DNA of 64,000 nt, taken from the NCBI GenBank assembly GCA_963669265.1, contig OY769916.1:1984001-2048000 (forward strand). Reading direction: 5' to 3'. The translations under genes and the position numbers were made by a program. This document shows, in pieces, positions 1-7,880 of the stretch. The notes beneath the pieces were generated by a model. It was not told the DNA's origin and did not search any database. It saw nothing but the letters and a program-made list of their open reading frames with translations. Position 1 is the stretch's first letter; every line of letters starts with the position of its first letter. The DNA is from SZUA-547 sp963669265. Its GTDB lineage: Bacteria > Pseudomonadota > Alphaproteobacteria > Rhodobacterales > Rhodobacteraceae.

Positions 1-142
1 ATACGGCGAGGGCTATGTGCGCCTTTGTCTGGTCGAGAACGAGCAGCGCATCCGGCAGGCCGCGCGCAACGTGAAGCGCGTGATGCAGAACGCCGACGAG
101 ATCCTGTCGCGCTATCCCCAATTGTCCGGGACCGAGGCCTGA
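1..142 (+). CDS. Aminotransferase class I/II, AlaC-like, C-terminal fragment
   Basis: The window opens inside a coding frame (first full codon at position 2) that ends at a TGA at 140-142, so only the last 46 residues are present. They contain the stretch YVRLCLVENEQRIRQAARNV. This closely resembles the C-terminus of AlaC/LL-diaminopimelate-type fold-I PLP aminotransferases, where a YVRFALVEN-like strand is followed by an R-rich helix. The PLP lysine and the rest of the protein lie outside the window. It sits 48 bp upstream of hom on the same strand, so it may be co-transcribed with it in amino-acid metabolism. Family assignment is fairly safe; the exact substrate is not. Confidence 0.72.
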   Translation, partial: YGEGYVRLCLVENEQRIRQAARNVKRVMQNADEILSRYPQLSGTEA

Positions 143-190
143 TCCCGGTTCCGACCCAAGCCGCCAGCGGTTCATGGAGTTACTGCAAGC

Positions 191-1483
191 ATGAGTGAGA
201 CCCCTTTTCGCATCGCCGTCGCCGGGCTCGGCACTGTCGGCGCCGGAATCGTAAAGATTGTCCAGACCCATGCGGATCTGATCGCCGCCCGCGCGGGCCG
301 GCCGGTAGAGATTGTCGCCGTCTCGGCCCGCAACCGCACGCTGGACCGGGGGGTCGACCTGACCCCTTACGCGTGGGAGGACGACGCCGTCGCCATGGCC
401 GCCCGCAACGATGTCGATTGCATGGTGGAGGTGATCGGCGGCTCGGAAGGCCCGGCGAAAGCCGCGCTGGAGCGCGCGCTCGGTTCTGGTCGCCACGCCG
501 TGACAGCCAACAAGGCCCTGATCGCCCATCACGGCGGCGCGCTGGGCGCGTTGGCGGATGAAAACAACGCGTTGCTGCGATTCGAGGCGGCGGTCGCGGG
601 CGGCATCCCGATTCTGAAAGGTCTGGGCGAAGGTCTGGCCGCCAACCGGGTGAACCGCGTCTACGGCGTCCTGAACGGCACTTGCAATTACATCCTGACC
701 GAGATGGAGAAGACCCACCGGTCCTATGGCGACGTGCTGACCGAAGCGCAGAAACTGGGCTATGCGGAGGCCGATCCCAGCTTCGACGTCGGCGGAATCG
801 ACGCGGCGCACAAACTCGCGATCCTCGCCTCGCTGGCCTTCGGGACCCGGATCGACTTTGACTCGGTGGCCGTCGAAGGCATCGAGCGCATCAATCTGAA
901 GGACATCGAGTTCGCCGCCGATCTCGGCTACCGGATCAAGCTGCTCGGCGTGGCCGAGACGGACGAGAACGGGCTGGAGCAGCGGGTGCAGCCCTGCATG
1001 GTGCCCGCCGCCTCCACCATCGGCGCGCTGGACGGCGTGACCAACGCGGTGGTCTGCGAAGGCGATTTCGTCGGCAAGACCGTGTTCGAGGGGCCGGGCG
1101 CAGGCGAGGGACCGACCGCCTCCGCCATCGTGGCGGATGTCATCGACATCGCGCGCGGCGTCGCGACGCCCGCCTTTGGCGTGCCCGCAGCCGACCTGAC
1201 GCCCGCCAGACCGCAAACCGAGGGCGTGCACCCCGCCGAGTACTATCTGCGCTTTTTGCTGAAGGACGCACCGGGCGTGCTGGCGAAAGTCGCGGCGGCG
1301 CTGGGCGACGAAGGCGTGTCGATCCACAGAATGCGCCAATACGCTGAGGAGGACTCCAGCGCGCCGGTGCTGATCGTCACCCATGAGACCGGACGGGTTG
1401 AGTTGGAGCGCGCTCTGGCCGCGATCGAGGCGACGGACGCGTCGCTGGCGCCGCCGGTCGCAATTCGAATAGAAAAGACCTGA
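191..1483 (+). CDS. hom: Homoserine dehydrogenase
   Basis: Cytoplasmic enzyme that reduces aspartate semialdehyde to homoserine with NAD(P)H, on the branch to threonine, methionine and isoleucine. The 430-residue protein has the dinucleotide-binding GLGTVGAG at residues 12-19, the ANKALIAHHGG segment near residue 105, and a central catalytic domain containing GVLNGTCNYILTEM and a KLGYAEADPSFDVGG motif. A C-terminal ACT domain (about 350-425, LLKDAPGVLAKVAAALGDEG) is the usual site of threonine feedback. Length is typical of the monofunctional enzyme. The gene follows an aminotransferase and is followed 35 bp later by glpX, the order seen in Rhodobacterales. Confidence 0.96.
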   Translation: MSETPFRIAVAGLGTVGAGIVKIVQTHADLIAARAGRPVEIVAVSARNRTLDRGVDLTPYAWEDDAVAMAARNDVDCMVEVIGGSEGPAKAALERALGSGRHAVTANKALIAHHGGALGALADENNALLRFEAAVAGGIPILKGLGEGLAANRVNRVYGVLNGTCNYILTEMEKTHRSYGDVLTEAQKLGYAEADPSFDVGGIDAAHKLAILASLAFGTRIDFDSVAVEGIERINLKDIEFAADLGYRIKLLGVAETDENGLEQRVQPCMVPAASTIGALDGVTNAVVCEGDFVGKTVFEGPGAGEGPTASAIVADVIDIARGVATPAFGVPAADLTPARPQTEGVHPAEYYLRFLLKDAPGVLAKVAAALGDEGVSIHRMRQYAEEDSSAPVLIVTHETGRVELERALAAIEATDASLAPPVAIRIEKT

Positions 1484-1518
1484 CGCCGCGCGCCAGGGAT
1501 CTAGAGAGGGACACCAGA

Positions 1519-2493
1519 ATGAGCAACGACTCAACGCAACTCGATTTCAAGGACCGTATGCTGTCACTGGGCCTCGCCCGCGTCTCTGAGGCGGCGGCGA
1601 TCGCATCGGCCAAGCTGATCGGGCGCGGCGACGAAAAAGCGGCCGATCAGGCGGCGGTCGATGCAATGCGCTCTCAGCTCAACATGCTGGACATCGCCGG
1701 CGTCGTGGTGATCGGCGAGGGTGAGCGCGACGAAGCGCCGATGCTCTATATCGGTGAGGAGGTCGGCACCGGGGACGGCCCCGAGGTCGACATCGCGCTC
1801 GACCCGCTGGAGGGCACGACGCTGACCGCCAAGGCGATGCCGAACGCGCTGGCGGTGATCGCGATGGGCCCGCGCGGCTCGATGCTGCACGCCCCAGACG
1901 TCTATATGGACAAGCTCGCCATCGGGCCGGGCTATCCAGACGGCGTGGTCTCATTGCAGGCCTCGCCCACGGACAACGTGCGTGAGCTGGCCAAGGCCAA
2001 GGGCTGCAAGCCGGAGGACATCACCACCTGCGTGCTGGAGCGCCCCCGCCACGAGGATCTGGTGGAGGAGCTGCGCACCACCGGCGCCGCGGTCAAGCTG
2101 ATCACCGATGGCGACGTCGCCGCCGTGATCCACACCGCCGCCGCCGATTTCACCGGCATCGACATGTATCTGGGTTCAGGCGGCGCGCCCGAGGGCGTTC
2201 TCGCCGCCGCCGCGCTCCGCTGCATGGGCGGTCAGATTCAGGGCCGGCTGCTGTTCCGCAACGACGATGAGCGCAAACGCGCCCGCTCAGCGGGCATCAC
2301 CGAGCTGGACACGATCTACACGCTGGAGGAATTGGTGAAGGCCGACGTGATCTTCGCGGCGACCGGCGTGACCGACGGCTCGATCGTCAAAGGCGCCAGG
2401 CGGGTCGGCGCGTATCTGGAGACCGAAACCATCCTGATGCGCTCCAAGACCGGGTCCGTGCGTCGCCTGATCTATCGCCAGCGCCACGAATGA
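1519..2493 (+). CDS. glpX: Class II fructose-1,6-bisphosphatase
   Basis: Hydrolyses fructose-1,6-bisphosphate to fructose-6-phosphate in gluconeogenesis; in autotrophs related enzymes can also act on sedoheptulose bisphosphate. The 324 residues carry GlpX-family signatures: VVIGEGERDEAPMLYIGEE followed by DPLEGTTLTAKAMPNAL (metal and phosphate binding, residues about 65-120), and SGGAPEGVLAAAALRCMGGQ near 220. A GAGAGGG ribosome-binding site lies 8 bp before the ATG. It is transcribed with hom upstream; a 49-bp gap separates it from a membrane protein gene downstream. Confidence 0.95.
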   Translation: MSNDSTQLDFKDRMLSLGLARVSEAAAIASAKLIGRGDEKAADQAAVDAMRSQLNMLDIAGVVVIGEGERDEAPMLYIGEEVGTGDGPEVDIALDPLEGTTLTAKAMPNALAVIAMGPRGSMLHAPDVYMDKLAIGPGYPDGVVSLQASPTDNVRELAKAKGCKPEDITTCVLERPRHEDLVEELRTTGAAVKLITDGDVAAVIHTAAADFTGIDMYLGSGGAPEGVLAAAALRCMGGQIQGRLLFRNDDERKRARSAGITELDTIYTLEELVKADVIFAATGVTDGSIVKGARRVGAYLETETILMRSKTGSVRRLIYRQRHE

Positions 2494-2542
2494 TCGCTTC
2501 TAAGTCCCACGAAGCGGTGGAGTTGCGTTAGACTTGGCGATC

Positions 2543-3169
2543 ATGGAGTTCCTGAATTCAGATCTTGTGATCCCGATCGGCCTGGGCGTCGCCCTGGTCC
2601 TGTTGCTGCTGCTTGCGCGGGGTCGTGGGCCGCGGCGCATCGGCATGGATGGCGGACGCGAGCATGGCGGGGCGGTGTCGCGCACCGGCCGCAGCCCGAA
2701 AACCGCCGAGCCGACCGAAAAGCGGCACACGCGCCACGACGACGATTGGCGGACGGACAGCCTGAGCCGGAAGGAGAAACCCCGTCCCGCCTCAGATCGC
2801 TCCTCCAGTAAGGCGGCCGAGGCGCCGTCCGTTCACGACCGTTTGCAGGCCTTCGTCGACGCGCGGCGCGCTGGCGAAACGGCTGACCCCAGCGAGTTGC
2901 TTCGCATCGCCGTCACCTCGAAAGAGACGCAGCAGGCGCTTCCAATGGCGCTCCGCGTCGCGTCTATCGTGATCTGGATCTGGCTGGGCCTCTGGGGATT
3001 CTCCATGGTGATGGCCGCCATGACCATCATCGACGAGGGACCGGAGGCGGGCGGTCTGATCGCAGTCGCCGTCACCGCCCTCCCGGTGGCTTTGGGACTT
3101 GCGGGCCTTCGCATGGTCAAGCGATTCAGGAAGCGCATCGAGCAATCCATGTCCGGGACGGGGCGCTAG
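2543..3169 (+). CDS. Hypothetical membrane protein
   Basis: A 208-residue protein of unknown function. I placed the start at the ATG at 2543; an in-frame TTG at 2534 is possible. One hydrophobic segment near the N-terminus (about 8-25, rich in V/L) is followed by a long charged, low-complexity region rich in R, S, K and E (about 26-95). Two further hydrophobic segments lie near 128-152 and 158-180, and the tail is basic. This suggests an inner-membrane protein with a cytoplasmic or periplasmic disordered linker. It ends 1 bp before the next small membrane protein, so the two are probably translated together between glpX and recJ. Confidence 0.75.
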   Translation: MEFLNSDLVIPIGLGVALVLLLLLARGRGPRRIGMDGGREHGGAVSRTGRSPKTAEPTEKRHTRHDDDWRTDSLSRKEKPRPASDRSSSKAAEAPSVHDRLQAFVDARRAGETADPSELLRIAVTSKETQQALPMALRVASIVIWIWLGLWGFSMVMAAMTIIDEGPEAGGLIAVAVTALPVALGLAGLRMVKRFRKRIEQSMSGTGR

Positions 3170-3170
3170 A

Positions 3171-3611
3171 ATGGCCCGCCGGGTCGGATTTGGCCGCAAG
3201 ACGCGTGACGATGCGCCGACAGGCGGCGCTGAAACCAATCCGACAAACGAGGCTGAAATCGCCGTCGAAGCGGCGGGTCAGGTGAAAAAGAAGGCGGGGC
3301 CCGTCGCCCGCATCGTCATCATCATCTTCATCCTGTGCTGGCTCGCGCTCTGGTCTTACGGGATCTCGGAAGCATGGGACGCGGCGAAGGATCTCTACGC
3401 CACGTTCGACTGGGATGCGTTCGATATCGCCATGCTCGCCTTTTTCGCGGTCTGGCTGACCGTCGCGCTGATCGGCTGGGCCTTCGGCGTGGTGATCCTG
3501 TTTCTCATGCTCTTCGGCAAGGAGGTCGACCGCAGCCCCGCCGAGCGGGCGGAGCGCATGCGGCGCTGGCGGAACCGGCGCAAAGGACGACGCAGCGAGG
3601 ACGACGCGTGA
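3171..3611 (+). CDS. Hypothetical two-TM membrane protein
   Basis: A 146-residue protein beginning at the ATG at 3171, immediately after the stop of the preceding membrane gene; a longer in-frame reading from 3099 would overlap that gene and is unlikely. The N-terminal 45 residues are hydrophilic. Two strong transmembrane segments follow (about 47-67, VARIVIIIFILCWLALW, and about 88-118). The C-terminus is very basic (RMRRWRNRRKGRR) and probably cytoplasmic. Its stop overlaps the GTG start of recJ (GTGA), implying translational coupling. I do not recognise the family. Confidence 0.75.
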   Translation: MARRVGFGRKTRDDAPTGGAETNPTNEAEIAVEAAGQVKKKAGPVARIVIIIFILCWLALWSYGISEAWDAAKDLYATFDWDAFDIAMLAFFAVWLTVALIGWAFGVVILFLMLFGKEVDRSPAERAERMRRWRNRRKGRRSEDDA

Positions 3612-5395
3612 ACGGCGCGTATTTGGGCGTTGAAGCGTCGGTGCTTGGGCGACGCTGGGTCGGACCCGGCGCCGAGGTGGAGCGCCTGGGCCTCGCCATC
3701 TCTCAAAGCGCGGAGTTGCCGGAAATCGTGGGACGCGTGTTGGCCCGCGCCGGCGTGGATCCGGCCGAGGCGACCGCTTATCTGCACCCGACGCTGCGCG
3801 ATCTGACGCCCAACCCGTCGATGCTGAAAGGCATGGACGCCGCCGCCGAACGGCTCGCTGACGCGGTGCGGCGCGGCGAGCGAATCTCGATCTTCGGCGA
3901 TTACGATGTCGACGGCGCCGCGACCTCGGCCCTCGTTCATCGCTGGCTGGGCGCGGTGGGACAAAGCGCCGAGATCTATATCCCCGACCGGATCGACGAA
4001 GGCTATGGACCCAACGTGCCTGCGATGCAGGCGCTGGCGAAACGCTCTGACCTGATCCTCTGCGTCGATTGCGGCACGCTGTCCTTTGAGCCGATCGCCG
4101 CCGCGCGCACCCTTGGCGCCGACGTGCTGGTGGCCGATCACCATCTGGCGGGCGAAACCCTGCCTGAGGCGACCGCCGTGGTGAATCCGAACCGGCAGGA
4201 CGACGAGAGCGAACAGGGCCACCTTTGCGCCGCCGGGGTGGCGTTCCTGTTGCTGATCGCCGCGAACCGGACGCTGCGGGAGGGCGGCTGGTTCCAGAAA
4301 GCGGGCGTCGCGCAACCCGATCTGAGGGCGTTCCTGGATCTGGTGGCGCTGGCGACCGTGGCGGATGTCGCGCCGCTGGTGGGCTTCAATCGCGCGCTGG
4401 TGCGGCAGGGGTTGGGCGTGATGGCCGCGCGCCGCAATCCGGGGCTTAGGGCGCTGGCGGACGCCGCCCGCATGCAAAGCGCACCCACCGCCTTTCATCT
4501 CGGCTTTCTGCTGGGACCGCGCATCAACGCCGGCGGTCGCATCGGCAAGGCCGATCTCGGCGCGCGGCTTCTGACCACCGACGACCCGGCGGAGGCCGAG
4601 GCGCTGGCCGAACGGCTGGACGCGTTGAACAAGGAGCGGCGGGAAACCGAGGCCGTCGTGCTGGACGCCGCCATTCAGCAGGCCGAAGCGCGCGGCGTCG
4701 ACGGCCCTCTGGTCTGGGCGGCCGACAAGGGCTGGCATCCCGGCGTGGTCGGCATCGTCGCCAGCCGCCTGAAGGAGCGCTACAACCGCCCTGCGGTGGT
4801 GATCGGGCTGGAGGGCGGCGAGGGCAAGGGCTCCGGCCGCTCGATCACGGGCGTCGATCTGGGATCCGCGATCGCCGCTCTGGCGCGCGACGGCGCGATC
4901 CTGAAGGGCGGCGGGCATAAGATGGCGGCGGGCCTGACGGTAGCCGAGGAATCTTTGGAGGCTTCGATGGACCGTCTGGGCGAACAGCTCGCCAGACAGG
5001 GCGCGGGCGCGGGCGGCCCCCGGGATCTGAGGCTGGACGCCTTGCTGGCCCCCGCCGCCGCCAGCGTGGAGCTGTGCGAAATGCTGGAGCAGGCCGGCCC
5101 GTTCGGCGCCTCGGCCCCCGCCCCCCGTTTCGCCATTCCCGATGCGCGCATCGCCTTCGCCAAACCGGCAGGCGACAGCCATCTGCGCCTGTCGCTGACC
5201 GGCGACGGCGCGCGGGGCGCATCCGGCCGTCTGGACGCCATCGCCTTTCGCGCCTTCGAAGGGCCGTTGGGCGACTTCCTTTCGCAACGCGCGGGCGCGC
5301 CGGTCCATGTCGCCGGGCGGCTGGAGATCGACGATTGGGGCGGTCGGCGGAAAGCGAAACTGCGCGTCGAGGACGCCGCCCCGGCGAAAGACTAG
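3608..5395 (+). CDS. recJ: Single-stranded-DNA-specific 5'-3' exonuclease RecJ
   Basis: RecJ degrades single-stranded DNA 5' to 3' in recombination and mismatch repair. The GTG at 3608 overlaps the upstream stop and gives 595 residues, the usual length; the longer frame from 3335 overlaps the upstream gene. DHH-superfamily motifs are present: IFGDYDVDGAATSA at about 96-109, ILCVDCG near 155, and the DHH triad in LVADHHLAGE near 177-179. The DHHA1-domain GGGHKMAAG motif is near 434, and the OB-like C-terminal domain follows. No terminator is obvious before the tRNA-Glu promoter downstream. Confidence 0.95.
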   Translation: MNGAYLGVEASVLGRRWVGPGAEVERLGLAISQSAELPEIVGRVLARAGVDPAEATAYLHPTLRDLTPNPSMLKGMDAAAERLADAVRRGERISIFGDYDVDGAATSALVHRWLGAVGQSAEIYIPDRIDEGYGPNVPAMQALAKRSDLILCVDCGTLSFEPIAAARTLGADVLVADHHLAGETLPEATAVVNPNRQDDESEQGHLCAAGVAFLLLIAANRTLREGGWFQKAGVAQPDLRAFLDLVALATVADVAPLVGFNRALVRQGLGVMAARRNPGLRALADAARMQSAPTAFHLGFLLGPRINAGGRIGKADLGARLLTTDDPAEAEALAERLDALNKERRETEAVVLDAAIQQAEARGVDGPLVWAADKGWHPGVVGIVASRLKERYNRPAVVIGLEGGEGKGSGRSITGVDLGSAIAALARDGAILKGGGHKMAAGLTVAEESLEASMDRLGEQLARQGAGAGGPRDLRLDALLAPAAASVELCEMLEQAGPFGASAPAPRFAIPDARIAFAKPAGDSHLRLSLTGDGARGASGRLDAIAFRAFEGPLGDFLSQRAGAPVHVAGRLEIDDWGGRRKAKLRVEDAAPAKD

Positions 5396-5436
5396 ATCAA
5401 AGATCGGACAGGAGCGGAATTTCGCCAACGCGCCGC

Positions 5437-5465
5437 TTGCATCGCTCGCCCGGTCGCATTAAACC
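5437..5465 (+). promoter_or_regulatory. Likely sigma-70-type promoter of tRNA-Glu
   Basis: TTGCAT at 5437-5442 and TAAACC at 5460-5465 are separated by exactly 17 bp and sit just upstream of the tRNA-Glu at 5476. No comparable pair is seen before the second tRNA-Glu copy. Assigned by eye from consensus. Confidence 0.5.
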
Positions 5466-5475
5466 CTGCCGCGCC

Positions 5476-5551
5476 GCGCCCATCGTCTAGCGGTCTAGGA
5501 CGCCGCCCTTTCACGGCGGAAACACGGGTTCGAGTCCCGTTGGGCGTACCA
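5476..5551 (+). tRNA. tRNA-Glu (anticodon TTC)
   Basis: 76 bases including an encoded CCA. The acceptor stem GCGCCCA/TGGGCGT pairs fully with a G1:U72 wobble. The anticodon stem-loop is CCGCC-CTTTCAC-GGCGG, giving anticodon TTC. The T arm is ACGGG-TTCGAGT-CCCGT. Bases 5481-5551 are repeated exactly at 6502-6572. Confidence 0.97.
5481..5551 (+). repeat. 71-bp direct repeat, copy 1 (3' part of tRNA-Glu)
   Basis: Bases 5481-5551 are identical to 6502-6572. The identity starts inside the 5' acceptor strand and ends exactly at the CCA. The repeats bracket about 1 kb holding one M48 peptidase gene. This could be a simple tRNA duplication, or the trace of integration into the 3' part of a tRNA gene. 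Confidence 0.9.
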
Positions 5552-5594
5552 CCATTCCATCATATCGCCTGAGAGCGCTGGCTCGATGGCCGCG

Positions 5595-6422
5595 CTAACG
5601 TGGCGCGGGCGTTGCGCCAAGCCCCCGCTGACGCTCAATCGAGTTCAACGTCACCAGAACAGTCCCCACCCGCTCCGGACTTGGCGGATGAGTGCCCCAG
5701 AAGGAAAGGGTGCCATCCTCGTTCTCGGCGCTTTCGCGGCGCGCGAAAATCCGAACGCCCAACGCAGGGTCATAGCCCGCGCGCTCGGCGATATAGGCGC
5801 CGATCATGTCGGCCTCCAACTCATAGGTCTGGCTGAATGACATGCGGCCGATCGCGCCGCCCGTGTCCATTGCGGCGTCGATCAGCCCCGGATCGTAGGT
5901 TCCAGATGCTCCCTGCACGACTACCGCCAGCGTCGTCATCAGCACCGCGCCCGCGATTTCCTGCTGTTGCTGCTTGTCGATGTGATCGCCGATCAGATGG
6001 CCGACCTCGTGGCCAAAGACGAAGGCCAGCTCATCCTGATTCCTGGCCTGAGCGATGAAGGGCAAGTTGAACATGACCATCGGGCGACCAGCATCGTCAA
6101 AGAACTGATAGGCGTTGGGCAACGCCTCGATATCGTCGTCGATCACAACGGTGACGTCACAGTCGAACCCCTCTTCTGCAACCATCTGCTCTACGCAAAA
6201 CTGTTCGGCCACCGGCTCCACGCGCTCGACCACTTCGAAGAAATTTGCGAGCATAATCTCAGGGTCACGGCTGACGATCTCATGGAGATCATCCTTGGAA
6301 CCTTCTTCGGCGAGAATCTGCTGAGCGCTGGCCAAGTCCTGCTGAGACAATTGCGGCATGTCATATTTCGTCCCACAGGCTGACAGACACAATACTAATG
6401 CAGCATATGAGAAAAACCTCAT
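5595..6422 (-). CDS. M48-family zinc metalloprotease lipoprotein
   Basis: Predicted periplasmic lipoprotein with a zinc protease domain. I start at the ATG at 6422, which gives MRFFSYAALVLCLSACG: a short signal peptide ending in an LSAC lipobox. The alternative ATG at 6440 adds six residues before it. The HEVGH motif in FVFGHEVGHLIGDH (about residue 150) is the HExxH zinc site, and the downstream ELEADMIG supplies the third ligand typical of M48. About 275 residues. It lies antisense between two tRNA-Glu copies and is less GC-biased than its neighbours, with AT-rich upstream DNA at 6423-6480. M48 lipoproteins such as LoiP/BepA act in envelope quality control; that role is only inferred here. 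Confidence 0.9.
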   Translation of the reverse strand: MRFFSYAALVLCLSACGTKYDMPQLSQQDLASAQQILAEEGSKDDLHEIVSRDPEIMLANFFEVVERVEPVAEQFCVEQMVAEEGFDCDVTVVIDDDIEALPNAYQFFDDAGRPMVMFNLPFIAQARNQDELAFVFGHEVGHLIGDHIDKQQQQEIAGAVLMTTLAVVVQGASGTYDPGLIDAAMDTGGAIGRMSFSQTYELEADMIGAYIAERAGYDPALGVRIFARRESAENEDGTLSFWGTHPPSPERVGTVLVTLNSIERQRGLGATPAPR

Positions 6423-6496
6423 TTCACCCTCAAAACACAAAAAGAATCAGCTTAGGATACCAATTTCACTACGAACGATCCACTCATGCGCGCGCC

Positions 6497-6572
6497 GCTC
6501 TCATCGTCTAGCGGTCTAGGACGCCGCCCTTTCACGGCGGAAACACGGGTTCGAGTCCCGTTGGGCGTACCA
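6497..6572 (+). tRNA. tRNA-Glu (anticodon TTC), second copy with altered acceptor strand
   Basis: The 71 bases 6502-6572 are identical to the first tRNA-Glu, so the anticodon arm, T arm and CCA are intact. The 5' acceptor strand reads GCTCTCA instead of GCGCCCA. Against the unchanged TGGGCGT strand this gives a T3:C70 mismatch and a T5:G68 wobble in addition to the G1:U72 wobble. I see no good -35/-10 pair upstream. It may be functional, but it may also be a decaying duplicate or the right-hand end of an integration event. Confidence 0.8.
6502..6572 (+). repeat. 71-bp direct repeat, copy 2
   Basis: Exact copy of 5481-5551, ending at the tRNA CCA. The sequence diverges completely on both outer sides, so the repeat boundary is sharp. 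Confidence 0.9.
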
Positions 6573-6629
6573 ATTCTTGAAATTTCGGCCCAGGCGCGAA
6601 TCCCCGCGCGCACTGTCGCGGAGCAGTGT

Positions 6630-7664
6630 TTACTCGACCGCGTTCTTCAGCGCCTTGATCGCCTTGGTCGCGTTCGCCTTGGCCGCCTTCAGAGGCACGG
6701 CGTCGATGGACTTCTCCACCGCCTTGATCTTGCCGCCCATCGCGACGACATGCGTCGCGAGCGCCAGACCCACCGGGTCCTTCATCTTCTTGAGCTTGTC
6801 GAAATCCGTCGCCAGCTTGCGCTTCGCCTTGTCGATCTGACCCGCCGCCTGTTTCAGCGTCTTCTCGTGGCCGTTCACCCGGTCCCGCAGCTCCAGAATG
6901 CCTGACGCGTTCTTGCGGGTCGGCTCAACCGTCTTCAGCCCGTCGCGCAGCCGCGGCACCCGCGAGGCGACATCCGCGATCTTGGCCTCCAGCGCCTTCA
7001 CCACCGCCGCGACCTCTTCGAGAGTCTTCTTGATCTTCGCCTGGTCGCGCTCGCGTTTCTTGATGATCGCACGGCTTTCGCGCATCGAGTATTTCAGCAT
7101 CTCCGCCATGCTGTCGTTCAGCGTTGAGAGCTGTTTCTGCGCCCCGGCGTAGTCCTTGGTCTTGAAGATCGTTTCGTACTTGCCGAACATCGTCTTCAGC
7201 GCGCGGGCGTCCTTGGACGAGATGTGCTTCTTGACCTTCTTGAACTGGGCTTCGGCCTCTTCCAGTTGGCGCTCCGTCTCCAGCCGGTGGCTCTGCTCCT
7301 CCTCCTCAGCGACGCCGGTGACGTCGGCGATAAGCTCGGGTTTGTACTGTGTGCCGCGGAGCGCGTTCTTGAGCTTTGATTCCGGCGTCCGGCCGCGTTT
7401 CGGGATGATCCGCAACTCGCCGCCGCGCACGCTGCAATGCCCCTGCGCCACATCGCCGGGCAATTGCCGCAGCCGGCTCAGAAAGCGCGAGGTGACCTTG
7501 CCGACGATCAGCACCGGATCCGCGTTCTTGCCGTCGAAGCGGAACTTTTCGAGGAAATAGAAATCGGCCGCCTCGCCGCTGCCGCGAAGCGCGTTCAACT
7601 CCTCCTTCAGGATCGATATATAGGCCTCGCGGGAATCGAGATCGTCCATATTGTCAAACGGCAT
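6630..7664 (-). CDS. Hypothetical coiled-coil protein
   Basis: A 344-residue protein with no recognised family. I chose the ATG at 7664 (MPFDNMDDLDS); in-frame starts further upstream exist. The first 110 residues look globular and include ILKEELNALRG and a GGELRIIPKRGR segment. From about 125 onward the protein is almost entirely charged heptad-like helix (KKVKKHISSKDARALKTMF; IIKKRERDQAKIKKTLEEVA; TLKQAAGQIDKAKRKL), ending in a K/A-rich tail. There is no signal peptide or membrane segment. It stands alone between tRNA-Glu and cfa, so context gives no function. Coding is supported by length, strand-consistent high GC third positions and lack of a better competing frame. Confidence 0.75.
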   Translation of the reverse strand: MPFDNMDDLDSREAYISILKEELNALRGSGEAADFYFLEKFRFDGKNADPVLIVGKVTSRFLSRLRQLPGDVAQGHCSVRGGELRIIPKRGRTPESKLKNALRGTQYKPELIADVTGVAEEEEQSHRLETERQLEEAEAQFKKVKKHISSKDARALKTMFGKYETIFKTKDYAGAQKQLSTLNDSMAEMLKYSMRESRAIIKKRERDQAKIKKTLEEVAAVVKALEAKIADVASRVPRLRDGLKTVEPTRKNASGILELRDRVNGHEKTLKQAAGQIDKAKRKLATDFDKLKKMKDPVGLALATHVVAMGGKIKAVEKSIDAVPLKAAKANATKAIKALKNAVE

Positions 7665-7880
7665 CGGAACCCCAGCACACATACGCAGGCGCGACACCTG
7701 CGCCCTTACCGATCCGAATCCTAAGCCAATTTCACGAAATCGCGAAAGAAAGATTCCTCTTACCGCCGCGTATCCGCATCATTGCCGCGATTGTGCGTCG
7801 CCCCGTGGTTCCGCATCGCGCTATAGGTGTGTTAAGGCGGCGCCGCGAACAGGCGACAGGCGTGTGGGAGTGAGACGGCG

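Noticed and set aside
143..190. Riboswitch upstream of hom
   Set aside because: Only 48 bp lie between the aminotransferase stop and hom, too short for a SAM-II or threonine-type leader.
3395..5428. Long minus-strand frame across recJ
   Set aside because: Antisense shadow of recJ with no domain character; recJ has all its motifs.
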